Shown piece by piece: positions 7,997 to 17,551 of a stretch of 35,850 nucleotides of DNA. Numbering within the stretch: position 1 is the first letter of the stretch; each line of letters starts with the position of its first letter. A program made the translations under genes and the position numbers. The stretch comes from Chloroflexota bacterium. GTDB lineage: Bacteria; Chloroflexota; UBA6077; JACCZL01. The notes below the pieces were generated by a model. The model was not told the origin of the DNA. It made no database searches and saw only the letters and a list, made by a program, of their open reading frames with translations. The DNA lies in NCBI GenBank assembly GCA_030447245.1, contig JAUJPG010000049.1, positions 1-35,850 of the forward strand. Reading direction: 5' to 3'.

Positions 7997-9376
7997 CTAT
8001 GTCACGCCGGCCAGCGACGGCGGGAGCTTCGTCAGGGCATCTTTGATCGCCGCCTCCGGGTACTCGAAGTCTTCAAGCTGGCCCGAGAAGTAGGCGTCGT
8101 AGGCGCCCATGTCGAAGTGACCGTGCCCTGACAGGTTGAAGACGATCACCCGGCCCTCGCCGGCTTCCCTGGCCGCCAGCGCCTCGTCGATCGCCGAGCG
8201 GATCGCGTGGGCCGCTTCTGGGGCGGGCATGATCCCCTCGGCGCGGGCGAACTGGACGCCCGCGTCGAAGATCTTGGTCTGCCCATGGGCGACCGCCTCG
8301 ACGATCCCGTCGTTGACCAGCTGAGAAACCAGCGGCGCGTCGCCGTGGTAGCGCAGCCCGCCCGAGTGGATCGAAGGTGGGATGAAGGTGTGCCCCAGCG
8401 TGTGCATCTTCATCGCCGGGGTCAGCCCAACGGTGTCGCCGAGGTCGTAGGTGTACTCGCCCTTGGTCAGCGTCGGGCAGGCCTGTGGCTCGGCGGCGAC
8501 GAAGCGCGTCTTCTTGTTCTCGCGCAGCCGCTGGCCGATGAACGGAAAGGAGAAGCCGGCGAAGTTCGAGCCGCCGCCGACACACCCGACGACGACGTCC
8601 GGGTACTCACCAGCCTTCTCCATCTGCTTGATGGTCTCCTGCCCGATGACCGTCTGGTGGAGCAGAACGTGGTTCAGGACTGAGCCCAGCGCGTAGTGCG
8701 CGTCGTCGTGGGTCGCGGCGTCCTCGACGGCTTCGGAGATCGCGATCCCCAGGCTGCCAGGCGAGTCCGGGAACTCGCCGAGCACCTGGCGGCCGGCCTG
8801 GGTCTGCTCCGACGGGCTGGGGTAGATCGTCGCGCCGTACGCCTCGATCATCGACTTGCGGTACGGCTTGTGGAAGTAGCTCGCCTTGACCATGTAGACG
8901 GTGCACTCGAGCCCGAAGAAGTTGCAGGCGATCGACAGCGCCGTCCCCCACTGGCCCGCGCCGGTTTCGGTGGTGAGCCGCTTCATGCCCTCTTGCTTGT
9001 TGTAGTACGCCTGGGCGATGGCTGTGTTCGGCTTGTGGCTGCCGGCCGGGCTCGTGCCCTCGTACTTGTAGTAGATGCGGGCCGGGGTATCGAGCGCCTT
9101 CTCGAGCCGACGGGCGCGGTACAACGGCGTCGGCCGCCACAGCTTGTAGATGTCGCGGACCTCGTCCGGAATCTCGATCGTTGGCTCGCTCGAGACCTCC
9201 TGCATGATCAGCGCCATCGGGAACAACGGTGCGAGATCATCCGGTCCAATCGGCTGGCCGGTCCCCGGGTGCAGCACTGGAGACGGCGGCTCAGGCAGAT
9301 CGGAGACGATGTTGTACCAGTGGGTCGGGATCTCGCTCTCGTCCAGCAGAATCTTGGTGACGTCGTCGCGCGCCAT
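7997..9376 (-). CDS. trpB: Tryptophan synthase beta chain, TrpB2 type
   Basis: The 459-residue protein is a PLP enzyme of the TrpB2 (TrpB-like) branch, longer at the N terminus than classical TrpB. The Schiff-base lysine is K115 in [21 protein letters not shown] forms the indole/serine site loop, and [11 protein letters not shown] binds the PLP phosphate. TrpB2 condenses serine with indole and often works without a tight TrpA partner; no trpA lies nearby. The ATG at 9376 follows TGGGGGTAGG. A palindromic AGTATACT at 9429-9436 supplies a -10-like TATACT on either strand. The gene is intact, unlike several genes to its right. Confidence 0.92.
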   Translation of the reverse strand: MARDDVTKILLDESEIPTHWYNIVSDLPEPPSPVLHPGTGQPIGPDDLAPLFPMALIMQEVSSEPTIEIPDEVRDIYKLWRPTPLYRARRLEKALDTPARIYYKYEGTSPAGSHKPNTAIAQAYYNKQEGMKRLTTETGAGQWGTALSIACNFFGLECTVYMVKASYFHKPYRKSMIEAYGATIYPSPSEQTQAGRQVLGEFPDSPGSLGIAISEAVEDAATHDDAHYALGSVLNHVLLHQTVIGQETIKQMEKAGEYPDVVVGCVGGGSNFAGFSFPFIGQRLRENKKTRFVAAEPQACPTLTKGEYTYDLGDTVGLTPAMKMHTLGHTFIPPSIHSGGLRYHGDAPLVSQLVNDGIVEAVAHGQTKIFDAGVQFARAEGIMPAPEAAHAIRSAIDEALAAREAGEGRVIVFNLSGHGHFDMGAYDAYFSGQLEDFEYPEAAIKDALTKLPPSLAGVT

Positions 9377-9491
9377 CGTGCCTACCCCCAGGCCGCGGCC
9401 CTTTCCCCAGGCCCGACAAGCTTGGCCTAGTATACTCAGCCCCCTTCGGCGGAGCGAGCGGCCTCGGCAGGTCGGACGGCGTGCGTCCGTG

Positions 9492-9521
9492 TTGCCAGGC
9501 CGAGGCAGGCTCCGGTACACT
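9492..9521 (+). promoter_or_regulatory. Putative promoter of the tRNA-Tyr/tRNA-Thr unit
   Basis: TTGCCA (9492-9497) and TACACT (9516-9521) are 18 bp apart. They lie about 50 bp before tRNA-Tyr, facing it. Confidence 0.5.
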
Positions 9522-9573
9522 CCAAGCTCGGGGTCCGGGTGCCGCCATGCCGCGCGCACGGCCACGGCGGCGC

Positions 9574-9661
9574 GGTGGGATGGCCGAGTGGTTAATGGCA
9601 ACGGACTGTAAATCCGTCGCGCGAAAGCGCTTCGCAGGTTCGAATCCTGCTCCCACCACCA
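9574..9661 (+). tRNA. tRNA-Tyr (GUA), CCA encoded
   Basis: The acceptor stem GGTGGGA pairs with TCCCACC (9651-9657), followed by discriminator A and an encoded CCA (9659-9661). The anticodon stem ACGGA/TCCGT encloses CTGTAAA, giving anticodon GTA at 9608-9610. The long variable arm (around GCGCGAAAGCGC) is expected for a class II bacterial tRNA-Tyr. The T arm contains GGTTCGAATCC. Confidence 0.95.
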
Positions 9662-9716
9662 CCCCTCCGAAAGCGCGGAACGGCTAAGGTAGCGGCGCTT
9701 CTGGTGGGAGAGATCC

Positions 9717-9789
9717 GCCCACATAGCTCAGTCGGCAGAGCGCGATCTTGGTAAGATCGAGGTCATCGGTTCGAATCCGATTGTGGGCT
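9717..9789 (+). tRNA. tRNA-Thr (GGU), CCA not encoded
   Basis: GCCCACA (9717-9723) pairs with TGTGGGC (9782-9788), with discriminator T at 9789. The anticodon stem CGATC/GATCG holds loop TTGGTAA, anticodon GGT at 9750-9752. The T arm contains GGTTCGAATCC. It is followed by CCC rather than CCA, so CCA would be added after transcription. Confidence 0.95.
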
Positions 9790-9797
9790 CCCGCGAC

Positions 9798-9821
9798 AGA
9801 GACCGCGTGGCGGTCTCTTTT
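9798..9821 (+). terminator. Intrinsic terminator after tRNA-Thr, before tuf
   Basis: AGAGACCGC (9798-9806) pairs with GCGGTCTCT (9810-9818) around a 3-nt loop and runs directly into a T-run. It separates the tRNA transcript from tuf or attenuates read-through into it. Confidence 0.8.
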
Positions 9822-9898
9822 CGCGTTCGGCACATCCGGTCGGCGGCGCGCGGTCGCCGAGATCAGTCGGCCCTCGGGCCGGAGCAGGGTAAGAGGCG

Positions 9899-11091
<1,193 letters not shown>

Positions 11092-11189
11092 GACGAGGGG
11101 GTTCGGGCGGTGGGCGCCCGGGGTAACGGACAGAGCCGTCTTCCCGGACGCCCGCCTGACCGCCGGACACTTACGAGGAACGAGGAGCT

Positions 11190-11390
11190 ATGGCCAAGAA
11201 AGCCGACCGAGTGCTGGTCACGCTGGCATGCCCCGATTGCAAGGAGCGGACGTACCACTCGGAAAGAACAAGCGCAACGACCCGGGACCGGCTGAGCCTG
11301 CAGAAGTTCTGCCCGCGCTGCCGCAAGCACACCGAGCACCGCGAGACCCGCGCGCTCCGCTGGCCGCGGGCGCTCCACGGCCGGCCTTGA
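11190..11390 (+). CDS. rpmG: 50S ribosomal protein L33, with a compensated frameshift in the middle
   Basis: L33 is a small zinc-ribbon protein of the large subunit. The start MAKKADRVLVTLAC and the Cys pairs CPDC and CPRC, with KHTEHRETR, are in one frame. Between them about ten residues (ERTSATTRDR) replace the universal KNKRNDP-type block. That block is still present in the DNA in the neighbouring frame, so one indel is reversed by another about 30 nt later. ACGAGGAACGAGGAG supports the start. After HRETR the frame runs on for about a dozen atypical residues to a TGA at 11388, so a third indel may have removed the true stop. Confidence 0.8.
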   Translation: MAKKADRVLVTLACPDCKERTYHSERTSATTRDRLSLQKFCPRCRKHTEHRETRALRWPRALHGRP

Positions 11391-11416
11391 TGGGTCCCAG
11401 ATTGGCGGAGGAATCC

Positions 11417-11451
11417 GCGGCGAGCTTCGGGTGCACTCCGAAGCTCGCCGC
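11417..11451. terminator. Perfect 14-bp hairpin between rpmG and tRNA-Trp
   Basis: GCGGCGAGCTTCGG (11417-11430) pairs with 11438-11451 around GTGCACT. There is no T-run. It ends 3 bp before tRNA-Trp, so it may end the rpmG message or mark a tRNA-processing site. Confidence 0.55.
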
Positions 11452-11454
11452 CAG

Positions 11455-11530
11455 ACGCGCGTAGCTCAATTGGCAGAGCACTGGTCTCCAAAACCAGGGG
11501 TTGGGGGTTCGAGTCCCTCCGCGCGTGCCA
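11455..11530 (+). tRNA. tRNA-Trp (CCA), CCA encoded; likely integration target
   Basis: ACGCGCG (11455-11461) pairs with CGCGCGT (11520-11526); the discriminator is G and CCA is encoded at 11528-11530. The anticodon stem CTGGT/ACCAG encloses CTCCAAA, anticodon CCA at 11488-11490. In this gene order secE and nusG normally follow; here a tyrosine integrase pointing back at the tRNA does. This is the usual arrangement for an element integrated at the tRNA 3' end. No second copy of the 3' end was found in the window. Confidence 0.95.
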
Positions 11531-11544
11531 GCCTCTACCAGATA

Positions 11545-11582
11545 AGAATCCCCCTTCAGGATGAGTACTGAAGGAAGATTCT
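11545..11582. terminator. Bipartite hairpin just after tRNA-Trp
   Basis: AGAATC (11545-11550) pairs with GATTCT (11577-11582), and inside it CCTTCAG (11553-11559) pairs with CTGAAGG (11568-11574). It lies between tRNA-Trp and the integrase stop, so it may terminate both or be part of the attachment region. A direct repeat GTCCCCTAAC follows at 11591 and 11603, with a 12-bp period. Confidence 0.45.
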
Positions 11583-11607
11583 GCTGTTTAGTCCCCTAAC
11601 TGGTCCC

Positions 11608-12832
11608 CTAACCAGATGCGATGGCCTCGTCGGAGGCGTCGTCCGGGACCGAGCGGGCGTTCCGTAGGATGGAGCTGAGGAGCCCATTGCCCGTCGCTTC
11701 TCGAGCCCGCACGGCATGGGCATAGACCGACATTGTCACCGCCAGGGCTCGCATGGCCCAGGTATTCGCTGACGGTCGGGACCGTCTCGCCAGCTTCGAG
11801 CAGCATGGTCGCCACACCGTGCCGAGCAGGTCGTGTAGGCGTGTGGTGAAGGCAAAGTCCGCCACGCCTGAGCGCGCGCTTGAACCGTTTCGCCACATTG
11901 TGGGGGTCGAGCATCGTCCCCAACTCGCTCGCGAAGACGAGACCGAGCCCAGCGTACGCCTCCCCGAGCGTAGCCTTGTGAAACGCCTGCCGATCCCGCG
12001 CCTTCAAGGCGGCCACAGCAACCGAGTCGAGGTCGAGAGTAGCGCCGCGAGCGGGCCGTCTTCACGTCGCGGACCGCCGTAGGCTGGATGCAGAGGGTGC
12101 CGGCCTCAAGGTCGACGTCATCCCAGGTCAGGCCGAGCAGCTCGCTCTTCCGTGCGCCTGTGAGCGCGGTGACGATCCAGAGGCCGACCAGCGGGTCAGC
12201 TGCGGCCTCGGCAGGTCGAGCAGGGCCGCCGTCTGGCTGGGCGTGGGTGGCCTGATCTCAGCCTTGGAGACCGGGGCGGGTCCACGCGGAGCATAGGGCT
12301 CACGACGATGTACCCCTTCTTGACCGCCCAGTTCAGGGCCGTGCCGAGGACCACGTACATGTGGTGGACGGTGCGGGGGGCGAGCCTCTTCTCGGACTTG
12401 CCTCGGTTACGCTTCTCATCGCGTTTCGCGTTCAGGAATGCCTGCACGTCGTCGTGGCTCAGCTTGGCGAGCCGCTTAGAACCAAGCGCCGGGCTTGAAG
12501 TGAGTGATCACGAACTGCTCATAGCGCGGCAAGTCGTCTCTCGCAGGTTCGGCTTGACCGTCGCGAGCCACCAGTCTAGGAACCGTCCGACCGTCAGCCA
12601 GCAAGGTCGGCGCTTGGGAGCGTCCCGTTGCTCGCTTGGGTCTTCACTGCGTCGAGCCGCGCGCGACAGATCTTCTGGCTCTTGGCGGTGACCTCGCGGA
12701 CATCGGGCTTCCCGTCAGCCGATAGCCGACCATCAGGCGGCCTACCCAGAGCGCCTTTTCCGCTCCACGTAGCGGAGCGAGCCCTCGCCGTCACGCGCGC
12801 TTGCCCTTGCGCCGTTTCACGTACTCACTCAT
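11608..12832 (-). pseudogene. Tyrosine site-specific integrase, broken by several frameshifts
   Basis: Read across frames from the ATG at 12832, the pieces make a phage-type integrase of about 400 residues. MSEYVKRRKGKRA comes first, then the AP2-like arm-binding region (DGKPDVREVTAKSQK), then the SAM-like core-binding domain (DDVQAFLNAKRDEKRNRGK, RTVHHMYVVLGTALNWAVK). The catalytic domain follows, with a GARKSELLGLTWDDVD box (Arg I), the His/Arg region, GETVPTVSEYLGHAS and a final VYAHAV, where the Tyr nucleophile is expected. Breaks are near 12793, 12755, 12730, 12600, 12470, 12260, 12050 and 11830. The enzyme would recombine the element at the adjacent tRNA-Trp. As read it is inactive, unless the indels are sequencing errors. 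Confidence 0.85.
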
Positions 12833-13068
12833 CGCTGCTGACCCTCCCTGGCGGCGGACGCCGCCTGCTGCTGCTCTTTCTGCCGCCGGCACCGCTCGCG
12901 CCGCTCGGCTCGTCGCTGCTCGGCATGTTGCGCGTAGTCCCAGCGGTTCTGGCAGGTGCGCGAGCAGAACCGTGCACGGCCCCAGCCCTCGAAGGTGCGC
13001 CCACACACGGCGCACGTCCGCTCCGTCAGCTGCAGCCGCCGCTCGACGGTGATGACCTGCACACCCAT
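12829..13068 (-). CDS. Small zinc-finger protein, translationally coupled to the integrase
   Basis: The 79-residue protein has four Cys as CAVCGRTF and FCSRTCQNRW, a compact zinc-binding unit that recalls FCS/HNH-associated fingers. A strongly basic helix (QRRAERRERCRRQKEQQQ) follows. Its TGA overlaps the integrase ATG as ATGA (12832-12829), so the two are translated together. The position just upstream of an integrase and the small basic DNA-binding look suggest an excisionase or directionality factor, but this is inference and no known Xis family is recognised. GTAGAGGAGCG supports the start. Unlike the integrase it is intact. Confidence 0.65.
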   Translation of the reverse strand: MGVQVITVERRLQLTERTCAVCGRTFEGWGRARFCSRTCQNRWDYAQHAEQRRAERRERCRRQKEQQQAASAAREGQQR

Positions 13069-13088
13069 CGTGATCGCTCCTCTACGTC

Positions 13089-13098
13089 AAGTATACTT
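13089..13098 (-). promoter_or_regulatory. Palindromic -10/operator of the zinc-finger/integrase operon
   Basis: AAGTATACTT is a perfect 10-bp palindrome 21 bp before the zinc-finger start. On the reverse strand it supplies TATACT as a -10 element. No good -35 is seen, which would suit an activated or repressed promoter. Confidence 0.45.
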
Positions 13099-13224
13099 CA
13101 AGCGCTCTCGACGTTGGTAGCTGAGCCGACCGCTGCTGGACGACAGGATGGTGTCTTTGCCCAGCGGGGGTCGGCCTGGGCGCACGAGGTGGCTCGACCC
13201 TCAGCGGGGACGGAGGAGGGCGAG

Positions 13225-13898
13225 ATGAGCGAGCCTGGTGGATCGGCCTGGCGGTACCTGACTCATGGTGCCTGCACGCTCGTGGCGGCAGCCTGACCAG
13301 CGCGTGTCCCAAGAAGAGTGCCGCTTGTGCGGAGCCCTGGCCCGTCCGTACCGCCGGGCCGACGGTCCTGCTCAGCCAGGGCGCATCGATCGGCGGATGC
13401 GAGCACCTGCTGCCGGTCAGCCGACGGACGAGCCGAAGCGCACAACGACTTCTTCGGCTTCGACGTGGAGCCCCTGTTCATCGAAGCCGGGCGACGACGC
13501 GGAGTTGGAGGACGAGGAGCGAGCGTGGTCGGAGGAGCAGAAGGTTGCGGCGTTCGGCGATCTGCGCCCACTGCTGGTGGCCTACGAGGACTGGGAAGGC
13601 CTCTGGAGTCCCCCGTGGGGAGTACCTGCTGTTTGTCGAGTGCGTGAAGCGGCTGTCGGTCCCATCCGGGGACTTCGACTGGGACGACCGTCAATTCCAC
13701 TTCGCCGCAGACGGCGAGGCGGCCAGGCGCGAGATCACCGAGATCATCAGCAGGCTGACTGAGGGCTTCGAGCGGCTGGCGATGATGGAGGCCGCGAGCG
13801 TTCACAGCCGCCGCCGTGGAGATCAAGGCGAGCGAGACTTCAGGATGACAGGGTATCCACCAGCGCGGAATGGACGGCGATCCACGCGCCGTAAGTGA
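13225..13898 (+). pseudogene. Unknown accessory gene, frameshifted
   Basis: A strong GGAGGAGGGCGAG precedes an ATG at 13225 (MSEPGGSAWRYLTHGAC). Coding-like sequence then continues in changing frames: a VSQEECRLCGALARP piece, HNDFFGFDVEPLFIEAG, the acidic ELEDEERAWSEEQKVAAFGD with LRPLLVAYEDWEGLW, and finally YLLFVECVKRLSVPSG to the TAA-like end at 13898. Breaks are near 13290, 13490 and 13612. The protein would be acidic and soluble. I recognise no family. It belongs to the block between the integrase and the truncated topoisomerase, so it is probably cargo of the element. It could be two small genes rather than one. Confidence 0.35.
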
Positions 13899-14190
13899 CC
13901 TCGTCTACAGCGACATCAGCGACAACCTCGTCTTCATGGTGCGCGCCGACGCCGAGGAGCAGGCCGCTCTCATGCTCGCCTACGCTGCCGCGAAAACCTG
14001 GGGTGAGTTCTGCGACTTGGCCCCCCCGAAGTTGTACGCGGAGGTGCTGGAACTGATGGAACCGGAGTACCCTTCGATCCCGTCGTTCCTCATCCCCTAT
14101 CGGCTGGCTCATCCTTCGGCGTCCGGACCCGCCGCAGCGGCAGCGTGTCGAGCCCGAGCACATACCGCGCCGCCTGGACATACTGGGTGA
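13870..14190 (+). CDS. Unknown protein, 3' end fused into flanking topoisomerase DNA
   Basis: The first 80 residues (MDGDPRAVSDLVYSDISDN through LAPPKLYAEVLELM) look like a real, mildly acidic soluble protein. From about 14095 the frame runs antisense through the 3' end of the topoisomerase gene and becomes Ala/Arg-rich, so the natural C terminus has been lost. It overlaps the preceding reading frame by 28 bp, the usual sign of a co-transcribed pair. No family is recognised. The change of character at 14090-14130 marks a recombination junction. Confidence 0.4.
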   Translation: MDGDPRAVSDLVYSDISDNLVFMVRADAEEQAALMLAYAAAKTWGEFCDLAPPKLYAEVLELMEPEYPSIPSFLIPYRLAHPSASGPAAAAACRARAHTAPPGHTG

Positions 14191-15223
14191 TCGACGCCAG
14201 CGTCTGGGCGGTCGGCTTGAGTTGCGAGATCAGGTCGCTCGACAGGTAGCGCGACGAGGTGCGCGGGTAGGTCAGCGCCTTTTTGTTTTCGTACAGTGAC
14301 TGGGCGGCGCGCAGGGTGCGGGAGGCCGAAAAGCCGAAGCGGCGGTTGGCATCCCGCTGGAGGCTGGTCAGGTCGTAGAGCAGCGGCGGCGCCTCGGTCT
14401 GCTCTTTGCGCTCGACCGAGCTGACCACGCCAGGTTTGCCGCGGACTTTGGCGACGATCGCCTCGGCACGCTCGGCGCTGGTCAGGCGCGGCTGCTCGGC
14501 GGCGAACCAGCGCCCGTCGTAGTGGGCGCGGTCCTTCGTGTCGAAGGTCGCCTCGACCAGCCAGTAGTCCTCCGGCACGAAGGCCTGGATCTCGGTCTCG
14601 CGGCGGGTGAGCAGCGCCAGGGTCGGGGTCTGGACCCGCCCGAGCGAGACGACCCCGCCGAGCGCCGCGCGGCCGCGGATCGTCGCGGCACGGGTTGCGT
14701 TCATCCCGATCAGCCAGTCGGCCTCCGAGCGCGAGCGGGCGGCCTGCTCCAGGCGGACCATCTCGCCGCCCGGCCGCAGCTGGCCGAAGCCGTCGCGGAT
14801 GGCCCGCGGGGTGAGGCTGGAGATCCACAGTCGCTCGACCGGCTTGTGTACCCGCGCGGTCTGCCAGATGTAGGCGAAGATCAGCTCGCCCTCACGCCCG
14901 GCGTCGCAGGCGTTGATCACCCGATCGACGTCCGGCCGGCGCATCAGCTTCTGGATCACGGACAGCTGCTTGCTGGAGCGCGTGTCAGCAGGCGTGAGCT
15001 TGAACTCGGTCGGCAGGATCGGCAGGTCGGCCCGGCGCCACTTCTTGTAGCGCGCGTCGTACACCTCGGGCTCGGCCAGTTTGACCAGGTGGCCGACCGC
15101 CCAGGTCACGATATGGCTGTCAGACTCGAGGTAGCCCTCGTTCTTCTTGAAGCGACCTGCCAGGGTTCTGGCCAGGTCCTGGCCGACCGACGGCTTCTCG
15201 GCGACGACGAGCGTCTTGGGCAT
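14090..15223 (-). pseudogene. Type IA DNA topoisomerase (TopB/TopA-like), C-terminally truncated
   Basis: The reading frame has 377 residues against about 600-750 for the family. It keeps the Toprim domain (LVVAEKPSVGQDLA, then INACDAGREGELIF with the acidic DxD-like centre) and the gate region (SLGRVQTPTLALL). It also keeps the active-site Tyr at 319 (LTYPRTSSRYLSSD). It stops about 58 residues later in an atypical tail (RRVRTPKDEPADRG), so domain IV is incomplete and the zinc or basic C-terminal part is missing. These enzymes relax or decatenate single-stranded regions by a 5'-phosphotyrosine link. No clear ribosome site precedes the ATG at 15223. Truncation coincides with the end of the element beside it. 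Confidence 0.8.
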
Positions 15224-15578
15224 GCGGCTAGCTTACCACTCGACGCGCTTGCTGAGCGGCGATTCGGGGGCTTTGCACTTGAGTTTGTCACCCCTGGTCC
15301 ATGGCTCGCCCTGCTGCCCCCGAGGACAAGGAGAACAGCATCTGCTCATGGTGAGCTACTCCAGCGTTCAATTGCGGCCCAGCCAGCGGGTTTGTCCGGA
15401 GGGCCACCGGGTCGAGTGAGACGAGTCTCTTGGTCGATGTCGGCCTTCCCCAGTACGGCCGAAGTACGGCCGACCATCCGCGTCGGTCGGGGCAGGACGA
15501 GCAGCTCCGCAGCTTCAGGCGGGATCGGTCTGGCCGGGACTGCCCGGGACGTGTGCTTCGTGCTCAGGTTGCCCGACC
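15224..15578. other. Gap with no gene seen
   Basis: These 355 bp lie upstream of the topoisomerase gene and beyond the stop of the next leftward gene. Open frames lack ribosome sites and family-like sequence. No repeat or hairpin stands out. Confidence 0.3.
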
Positions 15579-16094
15579 TCAGCCGCCGCTGACATTCACC
15601 TGCCGCGCCCCCACATTCACCTGCCCCGCATTTTGCACCACCACCGACGGGGCGTAGCGGCGCAGGTCGCGAAGCCCTCGGAGTGCCCGCAGGAAGAGCG
15701 GGTGGAAACGATCGGCCATCGGTGCCGCCTGGTCCAGCCCCCGGCCTTGTCCACCCGCGACGGCTGCCAACATCCATCCCTCTTCAGGTTGTAAGCCTCC
15801 GCTCTCCCCTCACTCGCGCTCTGCATGCGCAGCCGCTCCATCCAGACTAGGTACGACGCGTGGGCCTGGGCCATCTGGTCGATCAGGGCCAGCTCGATCC
15901 CGCCCCGCGGCTGCCACTCGTCGACAAACGCCTCGAGGATGGCCAGGAACCGTGCCCGCTCCCAGGGCTTGGACTCCCGCTCCACCGCTAGGGCCGCCTG
16001 ATGGCCGCTGGACAGCTCGGCGTGGGCCTCGGCCTCGATCCGCCGCCATGCCGCCAGCGCCGCCTTCCCCTCGTTCGGCGGCAAGCACGCTCAT
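15579..16094 (-). pseudogene. Unknown protein with C-terminal QVNV-type strand motif, frameshifted
   Basis: Pieces in order are MSV with PPNEGKAALAAWRRIEAEA, then FLAILEAFVDEWQPRGGIELALIDQMAQAHASYLVWMERL in one long helical part, then ADRFHPLFLRALRGLRDLRR. The end reads YAPSVVVQNAGQVNVGARQVNVSGG. Breaks are near 16084 and 15745. The helical body and the closing QVNVG/QVNV repeat resemble a group of uncharacterised accessory-region proteins; I cannot assign a function. It would be soluble, about 170 residues. Confidence 0.5.
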
Positions 16095-16257
16095 GGCACC
16101 TTGACTGATCAGCCACGGCAGGACAGGGCCCGCTGCGTCGCGGAGGGTGGGTGAAGGAGGCCTAGTTCGTTGCGTGGGAGACGATGGCAGCGACCGCCAG
16201 CGCCACGGGCCGACAGCGCCGTCGCGTCCGCTACAGTGTGCGGGGAGCGTACGACAG

Positions 16258-16572
16258 ATGCCGTACTACATCGTGAGGGTCTGGGGAACGGGCGACGACT
16301 GGCGTGGAGTGGCCGATTCCGAGGCGTTCGACGACCGCCGCGAGGCGGAGCGGACGGCTCGGCGTCGCGTCCTGCGTAAGGGCGACGGCTCCCGCGGGCC
16401 GACCGGCTTTCTGACGTACCGCGTCGGTTGGGGGGAGACCAGACAGGACGCCGTGGACTCGGTGGTCGAGGATGAGCGGGCCTTTTGGGCTGACAGCATC
16501 ATCTTTGCGTGCGGGCCCGAGCACATATCAATCCTTGACGACGTGCTGCCATCCAGGGCACCCGACGAGTAG
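16258..16572 (+). CDS. Unknown small protein, 104 residues
   Basis: It starts at an ATG (MPYYIVRVWGTGDDWRGV) 10 nt after CGGGGAG and ends at a TAG. It has alternating strand/charged-helix character (YYIVRVWG, then FDDRREAERTARRR) and a conserved-looking close (HISILDDVLPS). There is no membrane segment or Cys motif. Base use resembles that of the chromosomal genes and the frame is clean, so it is probably real, but I recognise no family. Confidence 0.45.
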   Translation: MPYYIVRVWGTGDDWRGVADSEAFDDRREAERTARRRVLRKGDGSRGPTGFLTYRVGWGETRQDAVDSVVEDERAFWADSIIFACGPEHISILDDVLPSRAPDE

Positions 16573-16813
16573 GACGGCCCGGCCAATGTGGCCTGTGTAC
16601 GCGCCGAGACGGCCGCGAGCCAGGCCGCCTTGTCGGTGTCGTCGCTACGGACTACCTCGTCTGTGCACGTCGCTTTGGGTACCTCGATGATGATCGCGCG
16701 GTATCCGCACCATCCGCTCATGCAACTCCGGGCGGACACCGCGACGGTCGGATCATGGCTCCATCCCGCAATGACTGGAGCCTCCACTCTACCCGCGGCG
16801 GTTCACAGGAAAT

Positions 16814-17006
16814 GTTTGCGCGAAATTTTTGCACCAGACTATTTTCGCTACTTTCGAGGCAACAAACGAGCGTGCTGCCTGTTCCGACAGGGGCAAGAGA
16901 ACAAAGGTCACGAGCGAGCTCCCCGATCTGAAGAGGCCCCCCTCGTTTAGGAGGCGTGGTACTTGTGGCGGCACCCACCCTCACCCCGCTGGTACGAGCA
17001 TCCAGG
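16814..17006 (+). repeat. Dispersed repeat, copy A (divergent)
   Basis: It opens with TTTGCGCGAAATTTTT and contains GAGAACAAAGGTCACGAGC. It ends with CTGAAGAGGCCCCCCTCGTT, GGAGGCGTGGTAC and, about 40 nt on, CTGGTAC.AGCATCCAGG. The same blocks in the same order and orientation occur at 21072-21288 and, without the last part, at 27736-27904. The middle of this copy is diverged. No gene is encoded. Confidence 0.65.
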
Positions 17007-17223
17007 GCTCGGCAGCACGACGTTCGAGCTTGCGAGGCGGTCCGAGTAGATCGGCTCGCGCAAGGGTGCTAGAGCCCGCGTGATTGCCACCCCCGTGCAG
17101 GTCGGGCCCAGCGAACAGGGTGCGGCAGCGCACAGCGCCACGGGGCTCATCACACGCACACTCGACTGGGACGGTGCTGGCGCGGTAGTCTACGATCGCG
17201 AACACGTTCGCAGGGGCCGTAGG

Positions 17224-17340
17224 ATGAAGATACGGGGCAATCAGGTGTCCGTACTGGTGGCCCTCGGTGCCTTCGTCCTGGCCGTATGGGCTGTATTGCG
17301 CGACATCCGAAGGGGGCCGCGCCCGAGCGACCCGTGGTAG
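17224..17340 (+). CDS. Possible single-span small membrane protein (38 residues)
   Basis: The ATG follows GTAGG. The peptide has a short polar start (MKIRGNQ), one hydrophobic span (VSVLVALGAFVLAVWAVL) and a basic tail (RDIRRGPRPSDPW), the layout of a one-helix membrane protein with the tail inside. It is too short to place in a family. It could be a chance frame. Confidence 0.35.
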   Translation: MKIRGNQVSVLVALGAFVLAVWAVLRDIRRGPRPSDPW

Positions 17341-17551
17341 CCTCCTCGGCCCGAAGTCGCCGTAGCTCGCGCGATCCCACGTAGTCCCAGACGTGCTGGA
17401 ACCGTGAAGAGCCCTTCCTCCATCTCAGCTCCCGACGGTGCCTGCTGGGTACGCCATGTACGGTGGTCACGGTCGGGCGAGTCCCTGCTCCCGCCGGGTC
17501 ACGTGTCAGCATCGTCAATTACGGACTCTCGGCCATGGTGGGTCAAAAGTA

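Noticed and set aside
12790..12832. In-frame TGA near the integrase start as a second recoding site
   Set aside because: The frame changes after it, so it is an indel; there is no Cys position and no SECIS-like hairpin.
16266..16787. 173-codon leftward frame near a small unknown gene
   Set aside because: Most of it is antisense to the better-supported rightward gene; the remainder has no start signal.
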